NCBI GenBank assembly: GCA_025055235.1
Contig: JANWYN010000134.1
Coordinates: 1 to 55,205 of the forward strand
Origin: Candidatus Roseilinea sp.
Lineage (GTDB): Bacteria; Chloroflexota; Anaerolineae; J036; Brachytrichaceae
DNA: 55,205 nucleotides
Reading direction: 5' to 3'
Under the pieces are notes generated by a model, which did not search any database, was not told the origin of the DNA, and saw nothing but the letters and a program-made list of their open reading frames with translations. Made by a program: the position numbers and the translations under genes. Shown one piece after another: positions 1-8,257 of this stretch; positions within the stretch are counted from its first letter, which is position 1; each line of letters starts with the position of its first letter.

Positions 1-50
1 AATCATCAGCGCAATCACACCCGCGGTGTTGTGAATCTGCTTGGCCATTC

Positions 51-132
51 GACTGCACACGATGTCGTGACTCTACTTCAGCATTAGACTGCACACGATG
101 TCGTGAGTACTCCAGCGCACACGATGTCGTGA
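51..132. promoter_or_regulatory. Three direct copies of a dyad motif, possible operators
   Basis: The 15-base string CACACGATGTCGTGA occurs three times, at 56-70, 92-106 and 118-132. The first two copies are also preceded by GACTG. Each copy contains the inverted repeat CACGA-tg-TCGTG. The centres are 36 and 26 bases apart, and the last copy ends 25 bases before the start codon at 158. Repeated dyads directly upstream of a gene look like binding sites for a dimeric regulator. No regulator is identified, and a non-functional local repeat is also possible. Confidence 0.5.
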
Positions 133-157
133 CTATTGAGAGGTAATTGGTAATTGC

Positions 158-454
158 ATGGCAACCTATCAAATTCTTTACTGGCATGACATTCCGGCGC
201 AGGTGCGGGCGAAGGGCGAAGGCCGCGAGCGCGTGAGTGTGCCGTTGCCGCCGCGCTTCCAAGAAGCAATAGACAACGCGGCAATGGCAGCCGGGCTGAT
301 CGGATCGGATGAATACACCGCTGCATTTCGCTGGAGCGATCCGCAGGAACGCGAAGGCGACGCCCAAAGCGTGGCCGCTGCCGTCGCCGCTGAATTGGAT
401 GCACAATTCCCACAGATTGACTGGCGAGCGACGGTCGCGAAGATCAGGCAGTAG
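158..454 (+). CDS. Virulence-factor-family small protein (PF13769-like)
   Basis: This is a 98-residue soluble protein. Its opening (ATYQILYWHDIPAQVRA) resembles the Virulence_fact family, small proteins of unknown biochemical role known from proteobacteria and other phyla. The family name comes from old annotation and does not imply pathogenicity here. There is no signal peptide or membrane segment. A purine-rich GAGAGG lies about 15 bases before the ATG and is a weak ribosome binding site. The triple dyad repeat just upstream may control it. The family resemblance is by eye; the function is unknown. Confidence 0.6.
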   Translation: MATYQILYWHDIPAQVRAKGEGRERVSVPLPPRFQEAIDNAAMAAGLIGSDEYTAAFRWSDPQEREGDAQSVAAAVAAELDAQFPQIDWRATVAKIRQ

Positions 455-665
455 TGTTGGTGGTGTCAGTAGTGTCAATAGTGTCGGGAGTGTCGGTCAA
501 TGGTGTCAGAGGTGTCGGTCAGCAGTGTCGGGAGTGTCAATGGTGTCGTTGGTGTCGGTAGTGGCAGGGTGTCGTATAGCGCCTTCGCCGCGATACTACC
601 GACACCAGCGACACCACCGACACCTCTGATACCAACGACACTAACGACACCACCAACACCACCGG
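455..665. repeat. Nine-base-period GTGTC minisatellite forming a large inverted repeat
   Basis: The left part (about 455-565) is a run of GTGTCNNNN units. The right part (about 596-662) is a run of their complement, GACACCNNN. The two halves could pair into one long imperfect hairpin whose centre (about 566-595) is unrelated sequence. The array ends directly at the ribosome binding site GGAGG (665-669) of the next gene. A short relative of it lies before the start codon at 33160. I see no coding sequence here. Confidence 0.75.
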
Positions 666-675
666 AGGATAAACC

Positions 676-2895
676 ATGAAGTTCCTCGGAATGGATACCT
701 CACAGTGGGTCAGCTTGATGCCCAACGGGCTGGGCCACGTCAAGCCAAACCACTACTGGGAGATGGTGCGCGCGGCCTGGCAGAACCGGGACAATCTGCC
801 GCTGGCGTGGCGCATCCTCAACGATGGCGTGTGTGATGGTTGCGCCTTGGGCACGACAGGCCTGCGCGACTTCACGATTGACGGCGTCCACTTATGCACT
901 GTGCGGCTGAATTTGCTGCGGCTGAACACCATGCCGCCGATGGACGTAGGCGCGTTGGCGGACGTCGAGCGGCTGCGCAGCATGGACGGCAAGGCGCTGC
1001 GCGCGCTGGGCCGCTTGCCCTATCCGATGATCCGCCGGCGTGGCGAGCCGGGCTTCACGCGCATCTCCTGGGATCAGGCGCTCGACGAGATCGCCGGCCG
1101 CATTCGCGAGACCGACCCACGCCGGATCGGCTTCTACTTGACCTCGCGCGGCATCACCAATGAGGTGTATTACGTGGCGCAGAAGGTCGCCCGCTTCCTC
1201 GGCACGAACAACGTGGACAACGCCGCGCGCGTCTGCCATTCGCCGAGCACCGTCGCGATGAAGCAAGTGCTGGGTGTCGCGGCTTCGACTTGTTCATACA
1301 AAGACTGGATCGGCGCCGATCTCTTGATCTTCATCGGCAGCGACACGCCGAACAACCAGCCCGTCACGACCAAATATCTCTACCACGCCAAGAAGCACGG
1401 CTCGAAGATCGTGGTGATCAACCCCTACCGCGAGCCGGGGCTGGAGCGCTACTGGGTGCCCAGCGTGTTCGAGAGCGCGCTCTTCGGCACGCGGCTGGCC
1501 GATGAATTCTTCCAAATTCACACTGGCGGCGACTTGGCCTTCTTGAACGGTGTGCTCAAACATCTGATCGAGAGGGACTGGCTTGACCGCGCGTTCATCG
1601 CAGCGCATACCGATTGTTTCGGCTCGGTCGAAATGGAGTTGGCAGAGCAGCCCTGGGAGATGCTGGAGCGCTATAGCGGTGCTTCGCGCGAGGAGATGCT
1701 GCGTTTCGCCGAGATGTTGGCCCAAGCTAAGAGCGCCGTGTTCGTGTGGAGCATGGGGATCACGCAACACGAAAACGGTGTGGAGAACGTGAAAGCCATC
1801 CTCAACCTGGCGCTGGCGCGCGGTTTCATCGGTCGCGAGCATTGCGGCGTGATGCCGATTCGTGGCCACAGCGGCGTGCAGGGCGGCGGCGAGATGGGCT
1901 GCGCGGCGTGGAACTTCCCCGGCGGCGAGCCGATCAACGAGGTGAACGCGCAGCGCTTCAGCGCGCTTTGGGGCTTCGATGTGCCGGCATGGAAGGGCAT
2001 GGCGTGCATAGATATGCTCGAGGCTGCGCATGCCGGCAAATTGGAAGTGTTCTACGTCGTCGGCGGCAACTTCCTCGACACGCTGCCGGATCCGCACTTC
2101 GTGCGCCAGGCGCTGGCGCGGCCGGCGCTGCGCGTGCATCAGGACATCGTCGTCACTTCGCAGATGCTGGTTGACCCGGCTGACACGGTGATTCTGCTGC
2201 CGGCTGCGACGCGCTACGAACAACGCGACGGCGGCACCGAGACCAGCACCGAGCGGCAGGTGATCTTCTCGCCAAAGATCACCGACCCGCCGGCGGAGGC
2301 GCGCAGCGAGTGGGAGATCCTCATGCAGCTCGCCGAGCGCACTTATCCAGGACGCAGACACCTCATTCACTTCGAGAGTGGCCAGGCTATCCGCGACGAA
2401 ATCGCCCGCGCCGTGCCGTTCTACGATGGCATTCAGCACCTGAAGAAGAAGGGCGATCATGTGCAGTGGGGTGGACGATTGCTGTGCGTCGGCGGTGACT
2501 TCCCGACGCCCACGCGCCGCGCGAGCTTCACAGTGCTCACGCCGCCGGAGCATACGCTGCCCGAAGGTGCGTTCATCCTCAAGACCCGGCGCGGCAAGCA
2601 GTTCAACAGCCTGATCCACATGGATCGCGATCCCTTGAACGGCGCGCGGCGCGACGACATGCTGATGAACCCTGACGACGCACGAGCATTGGGTCTGGCC
2701 GAGAGCGATTGGGTGATGGTGCGGTCGAGCGTCGGTGAGATGCGCGTGCGCGTGAAGTTCGCGCCGATCAAGCCGCGCAACGTGCAGGTGCATTGGCCGG
2801 AGGGCAATGCCCTGCTCGCGCCGCACTGCACCGATCCCGCCGCCGGCGTGCCGGTCTATAAGGCGGTCGTGACGATTCAGAAACTTGGCGGTTGA
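676..2895 (+). CDS. FdhF/YdeP family molybdopterin oxidoreductase
   Basis: This is a cytoplasmic molybdopterin-guanine-dinucleotide oxidoreductase of 739 residues, about the usual length for the FdhF/YdeP (formate dehydrogenase alpha-like) family. N-terminal cysteines at 53, 56 and 74 are placed like an iron-sulfur site. The segment ARVCHSPST, with Cys188, aligns by eye with the FdhF active site, where E. coli FdhH has selenocysteine. The C-terminal 120 residues look like the molydop-binding beta-barrel. GGAGGATAAACC before the ATG is a good ribosome binding site. The next gene is fdhD, which inserts sulfur into the cofactor of exactly this enzyme class. The substrate may be formate but is not proven; E. 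coli YdeP has no settled substrate. Confidence 0.85.
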   Translation: MKFLGMDTSQWVSLMPNGLGHVKPNHYWEMVRAAWQNRDNLPLAWRILNDGVCDGCALGTTGLRDFTIDGVHLCTVRLNLLRLNTMPPMDVGALADVERLRSMDGKALRALGRLPYPMIRRRGEPGFTRISWDQALDEIAGRIRETDPRRIGFYLTSRGITNEVYYVAQKVARFLGTNNVDNAARVCHSPSTVAMKQVLGVAASTCSYKDWIGADLLIFIGSDTPNNQPVTTKYLYHAKKHGSKIVVINPYREPGLERYWVPSVFESALFGTRLADEFFQIHTGGDLAFLNGVLKHLIERDWLDRAFIAAHTDCFGSVEMELAEQPWEMLERYSGASREEMLRFAEMLAQAKSAVFVWSMGITQHENGVENVKAILNLALARGFIGREHCGVMPIRGHSGVQGGGEMGCAAWNFPGGEPINEVNAQRFSALWGFDVPAWKGMACIDMLEAAHAGKLEVFYVVGGNFLDTLPDPHFVRQALARPALRVHQDIVVTSQMLVDPADTVILLPAATRYEQRDGGTETSTERQVIFSPKITDPPAEARSEWEILMQLAERTYPGRRHLIHFESGQAIRDEIARAVPFYDGIQHLKKKGDHVQWGGRLLCVGGDFPTPTRRASFTVLTPPEHTLPEGAFILKTRRGKQFNSLIHMDRDPLNGARRDDMLMNPDDARALGLAESDWVMVRSSVGEMRVRVKFAPIKPRNVQVHWPEGNALLAPHCTDPAAGVPVYKAVVTIQKLGG

Positions 2896-3006
2896 TTAGA
2901 GATTGGAGAAGAGATTAGAGATTGATCCCATCGCAAATTACCATTTACCAATTACCGATCACCAATCCCTAATCCCCAATCTCCGATCTCTAATCTCCAC
3001 AAATCC
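2896..3006. repeat. Heptamer-type repeats between the oxidoreductase gene and fdhD
   Basis: GATTGGA/GATTAGA-like units at 2896-2925 are followed by a run of seven-base units of the ACCAATT, ACCAATC and CTCCAATC type up to 3000. The two ends are complementary (TTAGAGATTGG against CCAATCTC...CTAATC), so the stretch can fold back. It runs to within a few bases of the fdhD start codon and leaves no recognisable ribosome binding site. The same unit is found inside genes at 21042-21093 and 29301-29335. Confidence 0.75.
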
Positions 3007-3909
3007 ATGCTCACCCAGCCCAACCTCCGCCGGCTCTACGTGCACAAAGTGCGCGGTGGCTACGCCGTGCGCGAGCGCGATGTCCTGGTCGTCGAAGAGC
3101 CGCTCGAAATCCGTGTGGCTGCAGATGAGGGCGTGCATCAAGTCGCCGTCATCATGCGCACGCCGGGGGAAGATTTCGAGCTGGCAGCCGGCTTTTTGTT
3201 CGGCGAGGGCCTGCTGCACACCTGGGAGCAAATCAGCGAGATCCGCTACTGCTGCGACGACGTCCCTGCGCTTGTGGCGCATGCTGACGGCACAGGCGAC
3301 ACTGCGGAGCAGATGAGTGGAGTGGCGCGATACAACATCGTTACCGTGCATCTGCGTCCCGGCGTGGTGTTCGACGCCGCGCGCATTCGGCGCAACTTCT
3401 ACACCACCTCGTCATGCGGCGTATGCGGCAAGGCCTCGCTGGAAGCGCTGGAGCTTCGAGGGTGCACGCCTCTGCCGCACGATGCGTTCCGAGTCAAAGC
3501 CGAGGTGATCGGCTGCTTAGATGCAGCACTGCGCAGCCGGCAGTCGCTCTTCGCCAAGACCGGTGGGCTGCATGCTGCCGCGCTGTTCGACGGCGAAGGC
3601 CGCCTGCTTGCGCTGCACGAGGACGTTGGCCGGCATAGCGCCCTCGATAAGCTCATCGGCAAACGCTTCCTCGACCACCAATTGCCGATCTCCTGTCATC
3701 TCGTGATGGTCTCGGGCCGCGCCAGCTTTGAGATCATGCAAAAAGCGCTGATGGCGCGCGTGCCGGTAGTCGTGGCCGTGGGTGCGCCATCGTCGCTGGC
3801 GGTCGAGCTGGCACAGGCGTTCAACATGACCTTGATCGGCTTCTTGCGCGGCGCGTGTTTCAATGTCTACACCGGCGAGTGGCGGATTGCACATTTCGGC
3901 TCGCGTTGA
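3007..3909 (+). CDS. fdhD: Formate dehydrogenase accessory sulfurtransferase FdhD
   Basis: FdhD passes sulfur from a cysteine desulfurase (IscS) to the molybdenum cofactor and is required for formate dehydrogenase activity. The 300-residue protein has the family hallmark SSCGVCGK, with the two sulfur-carrying cysteines at 137 and 140. It also has the conserved segments GEDFELAAGFLFGEG (near residue 55) and HEDVGRHSALDKLIG (near 205). It follows the FdhF-like gene on the same strand after 111 bases of repeats, and the pair is the usual client and helper. It is somewhat longer than E. coli FdhD (277 residues). No Shine-Dalgarno is visible; the ATG is chosen because homology begins just after it. 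Confidence 0.92.
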   Translation: MLTQPNLRRLYVHKVRGGYAVRERDVLVVEEPLEIRVAADEGVHQVAVIMRTPGEDFELAAGFLFGEGLLHTWEQISEIRYCCDDVPALVAHADGTGDTAEQMSGVARYNIVTVHLRPGVVFDAARIRRNFYTTSSCGVCGKASLEALELRGCTPLPHDAFRVKAEVIGCLDAALRSRQSLFAKTGGLHAAALFDGEGRLLALHEDVGRHSALDKLIGKRFLDHQLPISCHLVMVSGRASFEIMQKALMARVPVVVAVGAPSSLAVELAQAFNMTLIGFLRGACFNVYTGEWRIAHFGSR

Positions 3910-3910
3910 T

Positions 3911-3938
3911 TTGACATTCTGCGTTCCTCCGCCATACT
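3911..3938 (+). promoter_or_regulatory. Probable sigma-70-type promoter of the first sugar ABC operon
   Basis: A perfect -35 hexamer TTGACA at 3911-3916 is followed after 16 bases by CATACT (3933-3938), a 4/6 match to the -10 consensus. It starts one base after the fdhD stop codon and about 45 bases before the GTG of the binding-protein gene. Confidence 0.6.
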
Positions 3939-3957
3939 GGTCTATACCTCTATACCT
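3936..3957 (+). promoter_or_regulatory. DasR/NagR-like GntR-family operator candidate
   Basis: ACTGGTCTATACCTCT at 3936-3951 differs at two places from the dre-type consensus of DasR, ACTGGTCTAGACCACT (quoted from memory). The half-site TCTATACC is repeated directly at 3941-3948 and 3949-3956. The site overlaps the end of the -10 element, a repression position. A GntR/UTRA regulator of the DasR/NagR class is encoded at 9395-10171 and nagB/NAG-kinase-like genes follow, so a link is plausible. Binding is inferred only. Confidence 0.5.
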
Positions 3958-3980
3958 ATTCCATAAAAGGAGGAACAGTC

Positions 3981-5426
3981 GTGAGCAAGACCTCTCTCGT
4001 CCGTTCGTCCGCCATCAGCCGGCGGCGCTTTCTCAAGCTTGCCGGCCTGGGCGGTGGCGTTGCGTTGATCGGCGCATGTGCTGCGCCGGCTGCTCCGGCT
4101 CCGGCGCCTGCGGGCGAAGCTACTCCGGCACCGGAGAGCGCCCCAGCCGCCGGTGCAGAGCCCATCGTCTTCTGGACGCCCGGCGGTTCGGCGGTGTATT
4201 GCCAGAACTTCAACCTCATCTCCAAGGCCTTCGCCGAGGAATACCCGGGATTGACCGTGGCTGACGTGCAGTGTGGGGCAGGCGATCAGAACTTCCTCGA
4301 GGTGTTGTTGGCGCGGATTGCAGCCGGCAACCCACCCGATACCACGATCATCTGGGATTCGCCGGTGTCGCTGGCAGTGCGCGGTGCGCTGGAGCCGCTG
4401 GACGACCTGATGCAGGCGTCGAAGTACTCGCAAGCCGACGCCTGGCCGCCCGGCGTGCTCGCCAGTTGCCAGTGGCAGGGCAAGACCTACGGCTTGCCCA
4501 CCGCCGCCGGCACCTACGCCGTGTACTACAACGAAGCGCTCTTTGAGTCCAAGGGCATCTCGTCCAAGCGTGAGGACTTTCCCAAGACGTGGGACGAGCT
4601 GCGCCGGCTGTCGAAAGAGTTCACGGTGTGGGAGGGCGATACGCTCAAGTCGGTTGGTTATCCATTGACTATGGTCGGCACGGTGGAGCTGAATATCTTC
4701 TCCGCGCTGAACGGCAGCCAGTTCTACGATCCTGCCAACAACAAGTTCACTATAAACTCGGAGCAGAATATCGAGATGATGGAGTACTTCCTCGACTGGT
4801 TGAACGAGGAGTACAAAGGCGACATCAATGCCGTGAACAACTCGGCAAACTGGGGCTTCTATCCCGACAGCAATGGCCGCCCGCCAGAGTTCCAAAATGG
4901 CAACGTGGCCATGCTGTCCGATGGCTTCTGGGTCGCCGGCGACATGTATGGCTCGGAAGTGAAGCCCGAGGCGGAGCGGTGGAACGTGGCGCAATATCCC
5001 GTCGGACCCAGCGGCAGCGGCACGAAGTCCGGCTACTGGCCGAACTGGATGGTCATCCCCAAGGGCGCCAAGCGCCGTGAAGACGCCTTCAAGTACATGG
5101 ACTACATGTCAGCGATTGGGATCATCACCTGGTTCGAGGCCATACCCGATATGCCGACCAACAAGAACGTGGACATCAGCAAGCTCCTGCCGAAGAAGGT
5201 CGCCGAGATGCGCGGCGAGGAATTCGCGCGGGACGTGTTGATGTTCTTCTACAAGCAGCTCGACGTTGCGACGCCGATGTGGACGTCGCCGGTGCAGAAC
5301 TTCGCCAACGACCAGATCACGCGCATGCTGGAGCGGGTCTACACCAAGCAGGCGACGCCGAAAGAGGCGTTGACCGAGGCACAGCAAGCGTGCCAGGCCG
5401 AACTCGAGAAAGTGATGAAGATGTAA
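3981..5426 (+). CDS. ABC sugar transporter substrate-binding lipoprotein
   Basis: This is a 481-residue family 1 extracellular solute-binding protein. It captures a carbohydrate outside the membrane and delivers it to the permeases encoded next. The N-terminus has a twin-arginine motif (SRRRFLK, near residue 14), a hydrophobic segment and a lipobox LIGAC with Cys33. An Ala/Pro-rich linker follows, then the mature domain starting near EPIVFWTPGG. This predicts Tat export and lipid anchoring. The GTG start is supported by AAAGGAGG seven bases upstream. It leads the operon and is followed by a hairpin that may keep its mRNA level above that of the permeases. The sugar specificity cannot be read from the sequence. 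Confidence 0.9.
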   Translation: MSKTSLVRSSAISRRRFLKLAGLGGGVALIGACAAPAAPAPAPAGEATPAPESAPAAGAEPIVFWTPGGSAVYCQNFNLISKAFAEEYPGLTVADVQCGAGDQNFLEVLLARIAAGNPPDTTIIWDSPVSLAVRGALEPLDDLMQASKYSQADAWPPGVLASCQWQGKTYGLPTAAGTYAVYYNEALFESKGISSKREDFPKTWDELRRLSKEFTVWEGDTLKSVGYPLTMVGTVELNIFSALNGSQFYDPANNKFTINSEQNIEMMEYFLDWLNEEYKGDINAVNNSANWGFYPDSNGRPPEFQNGNVAMLSDGFWVAGDMYGSEVKPEAERWNVAQYPVGPSGSGTKSGYWPNWMVIPKGAKRREDAFKYMDYMSAIGIITWFEAIPDMPTNKNVDISKLLPKKVAEMRGEEFARDVLMFFYKQLDVATPMWTSPVQNFANDQITRMLERVYTKQATPKEALTEAQQACQAELEKVMKM

Positions 5427-5437
5427 GGGCTGCAGTG

Positions 5438-5469
5438 GGGGGTGTGCTGTTCCACGGCAGCGCACCTCC
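5438..5469 (+). other. Intercistronic hairpin between binding-protein and permease genes
   Basis: GGGGGTGTGCTG at 5438-5449 pairs with CAGCGCACCTCC at 5458-5469 (12 base pairs including two G-U pairs), with an 8-base loop. There is no U-run, so it is more likely an mRNA-stabilising or partially attenuating structure than a full terminator. Such structures are common after the binding-protein gene in sugar ABC operons. Confidence 0.5.
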
Positions 5470-5485
5470 TCCTGATGAGGTGCCG

Positions 5486-6424
5486 ATGGCCAAGATCGCT
5501 TTGCCACGACCAAAGGGATCCGGGTCGAGCAAGCTGCGCCGCCATGAGGCGATCGCCGGATTCGCTTTCGTGCTGCCGTGGGTGATCAGCCTGCTGGTGT
5601 TCACGGCCTACCCGGTGCTGGCGTCGTTCTACTACTCGTTCACCCAGTACTCCATCGTCCAGGCGCCGAAGTGGATCGGGCTGGATAACTACGTCACGAT
5701 GTTCACTGCCGATCCGGCCTTCAAAGTGTCGGTCTACAACAGCGCCTACTACGCCTTCCTGTCGGTGCCGCTGGGGCTACTCTCGTCGCTCGGCTTGGCG
5801 CTGTTGCTGAACATGCGGGTGAGGTTCATCGGCGGCTATCGCACGCTGTTTTACCTGGCTTCGCTCACGCCACCAGTGGCCGGCACGATCATCTTCATCA
5901 TCATGTTCCAGCCGCGCGGCGGGCTGATCAACGGCATCCTGGCCTTATTCGGCATCCAGGGGCCGGCCTGGTTCACCGACCCGAACTGGTCGAAGCCCGG
6001 CCTGATCCTGCTCAGTCTATGGGGTGTAGGTGCCGGCTCGCTGATCTTCCTGGCCGGCCTGAAGGACATCCCGGCCGAGTTGCTGGAGGCCGCCTCGATT
6101 GACGGCGCCAACGCCTGGCAGCGCTTCTGGCGCGTCACCATCCCGCTGCTCTCGCCGGTGATCCTCTACAACCTGGTCACCGGCGTGATCGCCTCGTTCC
6201 AGGTGTTCACCAGCGCGATGGTAATCGGCGGGACGACTGGCCGGCCGCAGGAATCGTTGTTGATGTACTTCATACACTTGTATCGCAATGCCTTCCGCTA
6301 CTTCAACATGGGTTACGCCTCGGCGCTGGCGGTGGTGCTGTTCATCGCCGTGCTGCTCATCACGCTGCTGATCTTCCGCAGCGCCACGCGCTGGGTGTTT
6401 TACGAGGGTGAGCTGAAGAGCTAG
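5486..6424 (+). CDS. Sugar ABC transporter permease (MalF/UgpA type)
   Basis: This is an inner-membrane permease of 312 residues with six predicted transmembrane helices and an N-terminal basic tail. The EAA loop that contacts the ATPase is visible around EAASIDGANAWQRFWRVTIPLL (residues near 197-218). The ATG at 5486 is chosen over upstream starts because homology begins just after it, the upstream reading frame overlaps the end of the binding-protein gene, and GATGAGGTG precedes it. It forms a heterodimer with the product of the gene at 6436. There is no ATPase gene in this operon; the only candidate in the window is at 35017-36216. Confidence 0.9.
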   Translation: MAKIALPRPKGSGSSKLRRHEAIAGFAFVLPWVISLLVFTAYPVLASFYYSFTQYSIVQAPKWIGLDNYVTMFTADPAFKVSVYNSAYYAFLSVPLGLLSSLGLALLLNMRVRFIGGYRTLFYLASLTPPVAGTIIFIIMFQPRGGLINGILALFGIQGPAWFTDPNWSKPGLILLSLWGVGAGSLIFLAGLKDIPAELLEAASIDGANAWQRFWRVTIPLLSPVILYNLVTGVIASFQVFTSAMVIGGTTGRPQESLLMYFIHLYRNAFRYFNMGYASALAVVLFIAVLLITLLIFRSATRWVFYEGELKS

Positions 6425-6435
6425 CCGAGAGGAAG

Positions 6436-7347
6436 ATGATGGATCAAGCGGCTCAACCGATCGCGCCGTCGCGCGCGGCTCAGGCAGTCGCTGCGACGCG
6501 CGCGGCCAGGCGCAGCAGGCACCGGCTCATCAAGAACATCGTCGCGCATGCGGTGCTCATCACCTTCTCCATCGCGTTCATGGTGCCGTTCTACTGGATG
6601 ATCGTGTCGTCGCTAAAGACCAACCAGCAGATCTTCACTAACCCCATCCAGTGGTTGCCCGATCCGCCGCGTTGGGAAAACTACCCGAACGCGCTGACCT
6701 ATCCGAACTTCCCGTTTCTGCGCTTCTTGGCCAACAGCGTGTTCTACTCGGTCAGCGTGACGATCGGCACGGTCATCTCGTGCGCGGCGGTGGGCTATGG
6801 CTTCGCGCGGCTGCGCTTCCCGTTCCGCGACGTGCTCTTCTACATCACGGTCGCCACGCTGATGATCCCGTTCATCGTCACGTTCATCCCAACCTACATC
6901 CTGTTCAAGAACTTCGGCTTGATCGGCAACTACACGCCCTTGATCCTGCCGGCCTTCCTGGGCAACGCGTTCTTCATCTTCATGATGCGCCAGTTCTTCC
7001 TGGGGTTGCCGAACGAATTGGCCGACGCGGCGCGCGTGGACGGCGCCGGCCACTTCCGCACTTTCTGGCAGGTGATGCTGCCGCTGGTGAAGCCGGCGTT
7101 GATGGTGGTGGCGGTGTTCACCTTCCTGGGCACGTGGAACGACTTCCTCGGCCCGCTGATCTATCTGAGCGACAGCGCGCTCTATCCGCTCTCGCTGGGC
7201 TTGTATGCCTTCCGCGCCCAACGCACGACCGAATGGGCGCTGATGATGGCGGCGTCCACCATCACTACGCTGCCGCTGATCGTGATCTTCTTCTTCACCC
7301 AGCGCTACTTCCTGGAGGGCATCAAGCTGACCGGTTTGAAGGGGTGA
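6436..7347 (+). CDS. Sugar ABC transporter permease (MalG/UgpE type)
   Basis: This is the second permease subunit, 303 residues. A basic N-terminus (about 35 residues) is followed by six predicted transmembrane helices. The EAA-type loop appears as ELADAARVDGAGHFRTFWQV (near residue 195), typical of the MalG/UgpE branch. It begins 11 bases after the first permease gene and is preceded by GAGAGG. Two consecutive ATG codons (6436 and 6439) are possible starts; the second has the better spacing to the ribosome binding site. The product should pair with the 5486-6424 permease. It is the last transporter gene before the enzyme genes of the island. Confidence 0.9.
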   Translation: MMDQAAQPIAPSRAAQAVAATRAARRSRHRLIKNIVAHAVLITFSIAFMVPFYWMIVSSLKTNQQIFTNPIQWLPDPPRWENYPNALTYPNFPFLRFLANSVFYSVSVTIGTVISCAAVGYGFARLRFPFRDVLFYITVATLMIPFIVTFIPTYILFKNFGLIGNYTPLILPAFLGNAFFIFMMRQFFLGLPNELADAARVDGAGHFRTFWQVMLPLVKPALMVVAVFTFLGTWNDFLGPLIYLSDSALYPLSLGLYAFRAQRTTEWALMMAASTITTLPLIVIFFFTQRYFLEGIKLTGLKG

Positions 7348-7357
7348 GGTGGGGTGA

Positions 7358-7412
7358 GTCTTGCGTCCTACGTCCTCCGTCATGCGTCATGCGTCTTGCG
7401 TTTTACGTTTTG
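7358..7412. repeat. Heptamer repeat (GCGTCTT type) upstream of the dioxygenase gene
   Basis: About eight seven-base units of the form GTCTTGC, GTCCTAC, GTCATGC and GTTTTAC follow each other. The stretch begins 11 bases after the permease stop and ends 36 bases before the next start codon. The same unit occurs inside the glycosyltransferase gene at 20447-20500. Confidence 0.75.
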
Positions 7413-7448
7413 TGCAAACTGCACTTACATCACGGTTCATACTGACCT

Positions 7449-8252
7449 ATGAGATCACCGACCATTCGACTGACTGATGAACAAATCGCCTTCTTTCATC
7501 GTGAGGGGTATTTGGCTCTGCCGGCGCTGACGACGGCCGAAGAGGTGGCGCAACTGTGCGACATCTACGATTGGCTGTTCGAGGTGAGGGCCGGCCGCGA
7601 ATCGGGCGACCACCTCGACCTGACATCTCACGACGAGGACAACGCCGTGCACACGCTGCCGCAGATCCTCAATCCATCCAAGTATGCGCCGCAACTGGCC
7701 GACACGCTGTTGCGCGCGAATGCCGAAGCCGTCGCCCGGCAACTGCTCGGCCCCGAGACGACCTTCCGCTTCGACCACGCCATCCGCAAGCCGCCGCGCA
7801 GCGGCGCAGCCACGCCCTGGCATCAGGACGAGGCCTATAACGACGGTGGCATGCACTACGAAGAAGTCAGCATCTGGATTCCGCTGCAGGAGGCGACGAT
7901 TGAGAACGGCTGCATGTGGTTCGTGCCCGGCAGCCACAAACAAGACGTGCTACCGCACCATCCAATCGGCCACGATCCGAAGGTGGTCGGGCTGGAGGTG
8001 GACCAACCCGAGCGCGCCATGGCGCAGGGCGTGCCGTGCCCATTGCCGGCGGGCGGCGCGACCATCCACCACTGCCGCACGCTGCACTACACCGGCCCGA
8101 ACCTGTCGGATGGGCCGCGCCGGGCCTACATTCTGGGCTATGGCATGCCGCCCGTTCGTCGCACCGTGCCGCGCGATTTCTACTGGCTCAGACAACAACA
8201 GACCGCATGGCAAGCGCGCGTCGCTCGCGTTGCGCAGAAAGAACAACGGTGA
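7449..8252 (+). CDS. Phytanoyl-CoA dioxygenase (PhyH) family protein
   Basis: This is a predicted cytoplasmic Fe(II)/2-oxoglutarate-dependent oxygenase of 267 residues. The iron-binding triad is visible: His125 and Asp127 in WHQDEAY and a distal His near 213 in RTLHYTGPN. A following arginine pair (224-225) is suited to bind 2-oxoglutarate. The jelly-roll core also shows PGSHKQ. Members of this family hydroxylate very diverse small molecules, and in sugar-utilisation islands they often sit beside Gfo/Idh/MocA genes, as here (5-base gap to the next gene). The substrate is unknown; a modified sugar or its aglycone is a guess from context. There is no clear ribosome binding site; a heptamer repeat lies upstream. 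Confidence 0.85.
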   Translation: MRSPTIRLTDEQIAFFHREGYLALPALTTAEEVAQLCDIYDWLFEVRAGRESGDHLDLTSHDEDNAVHTLPQILNPSKYAPQLADTLLRANAEAVARQLLGPETTFRFDHAIRKPPRSGAATPWHQDEAYNDGGMHYEEVSIWIPLQEATIENGCMWFVPGSHKQDVLPHHPIGHDPKVVGLEVDQPERAMAQGVPCPLPAGGATIHHCRTLHYTGPNLSDGPRRAYILGYGMPPVRRTVPRDFYWLRQQQTAWQARVARVAQKEQR

Positions 8253-8257
8253 ACGTC

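Noticed and set aside
51..132. Short CRISPR-like array
   Set aside because: Only three repeats of about 15-20 bases with unequal short spacers (11-21 bases) and no cas genes.
1294..2826. Long minus-strand reading frame of 510 residues inside the FdhF-like gene
   Set aside because: It has abnormal His/Arg-rich composition and matches no family, and it is antisense to a clear molybdopterin oxidoreductase. It is a by-product of high GC codon bias.
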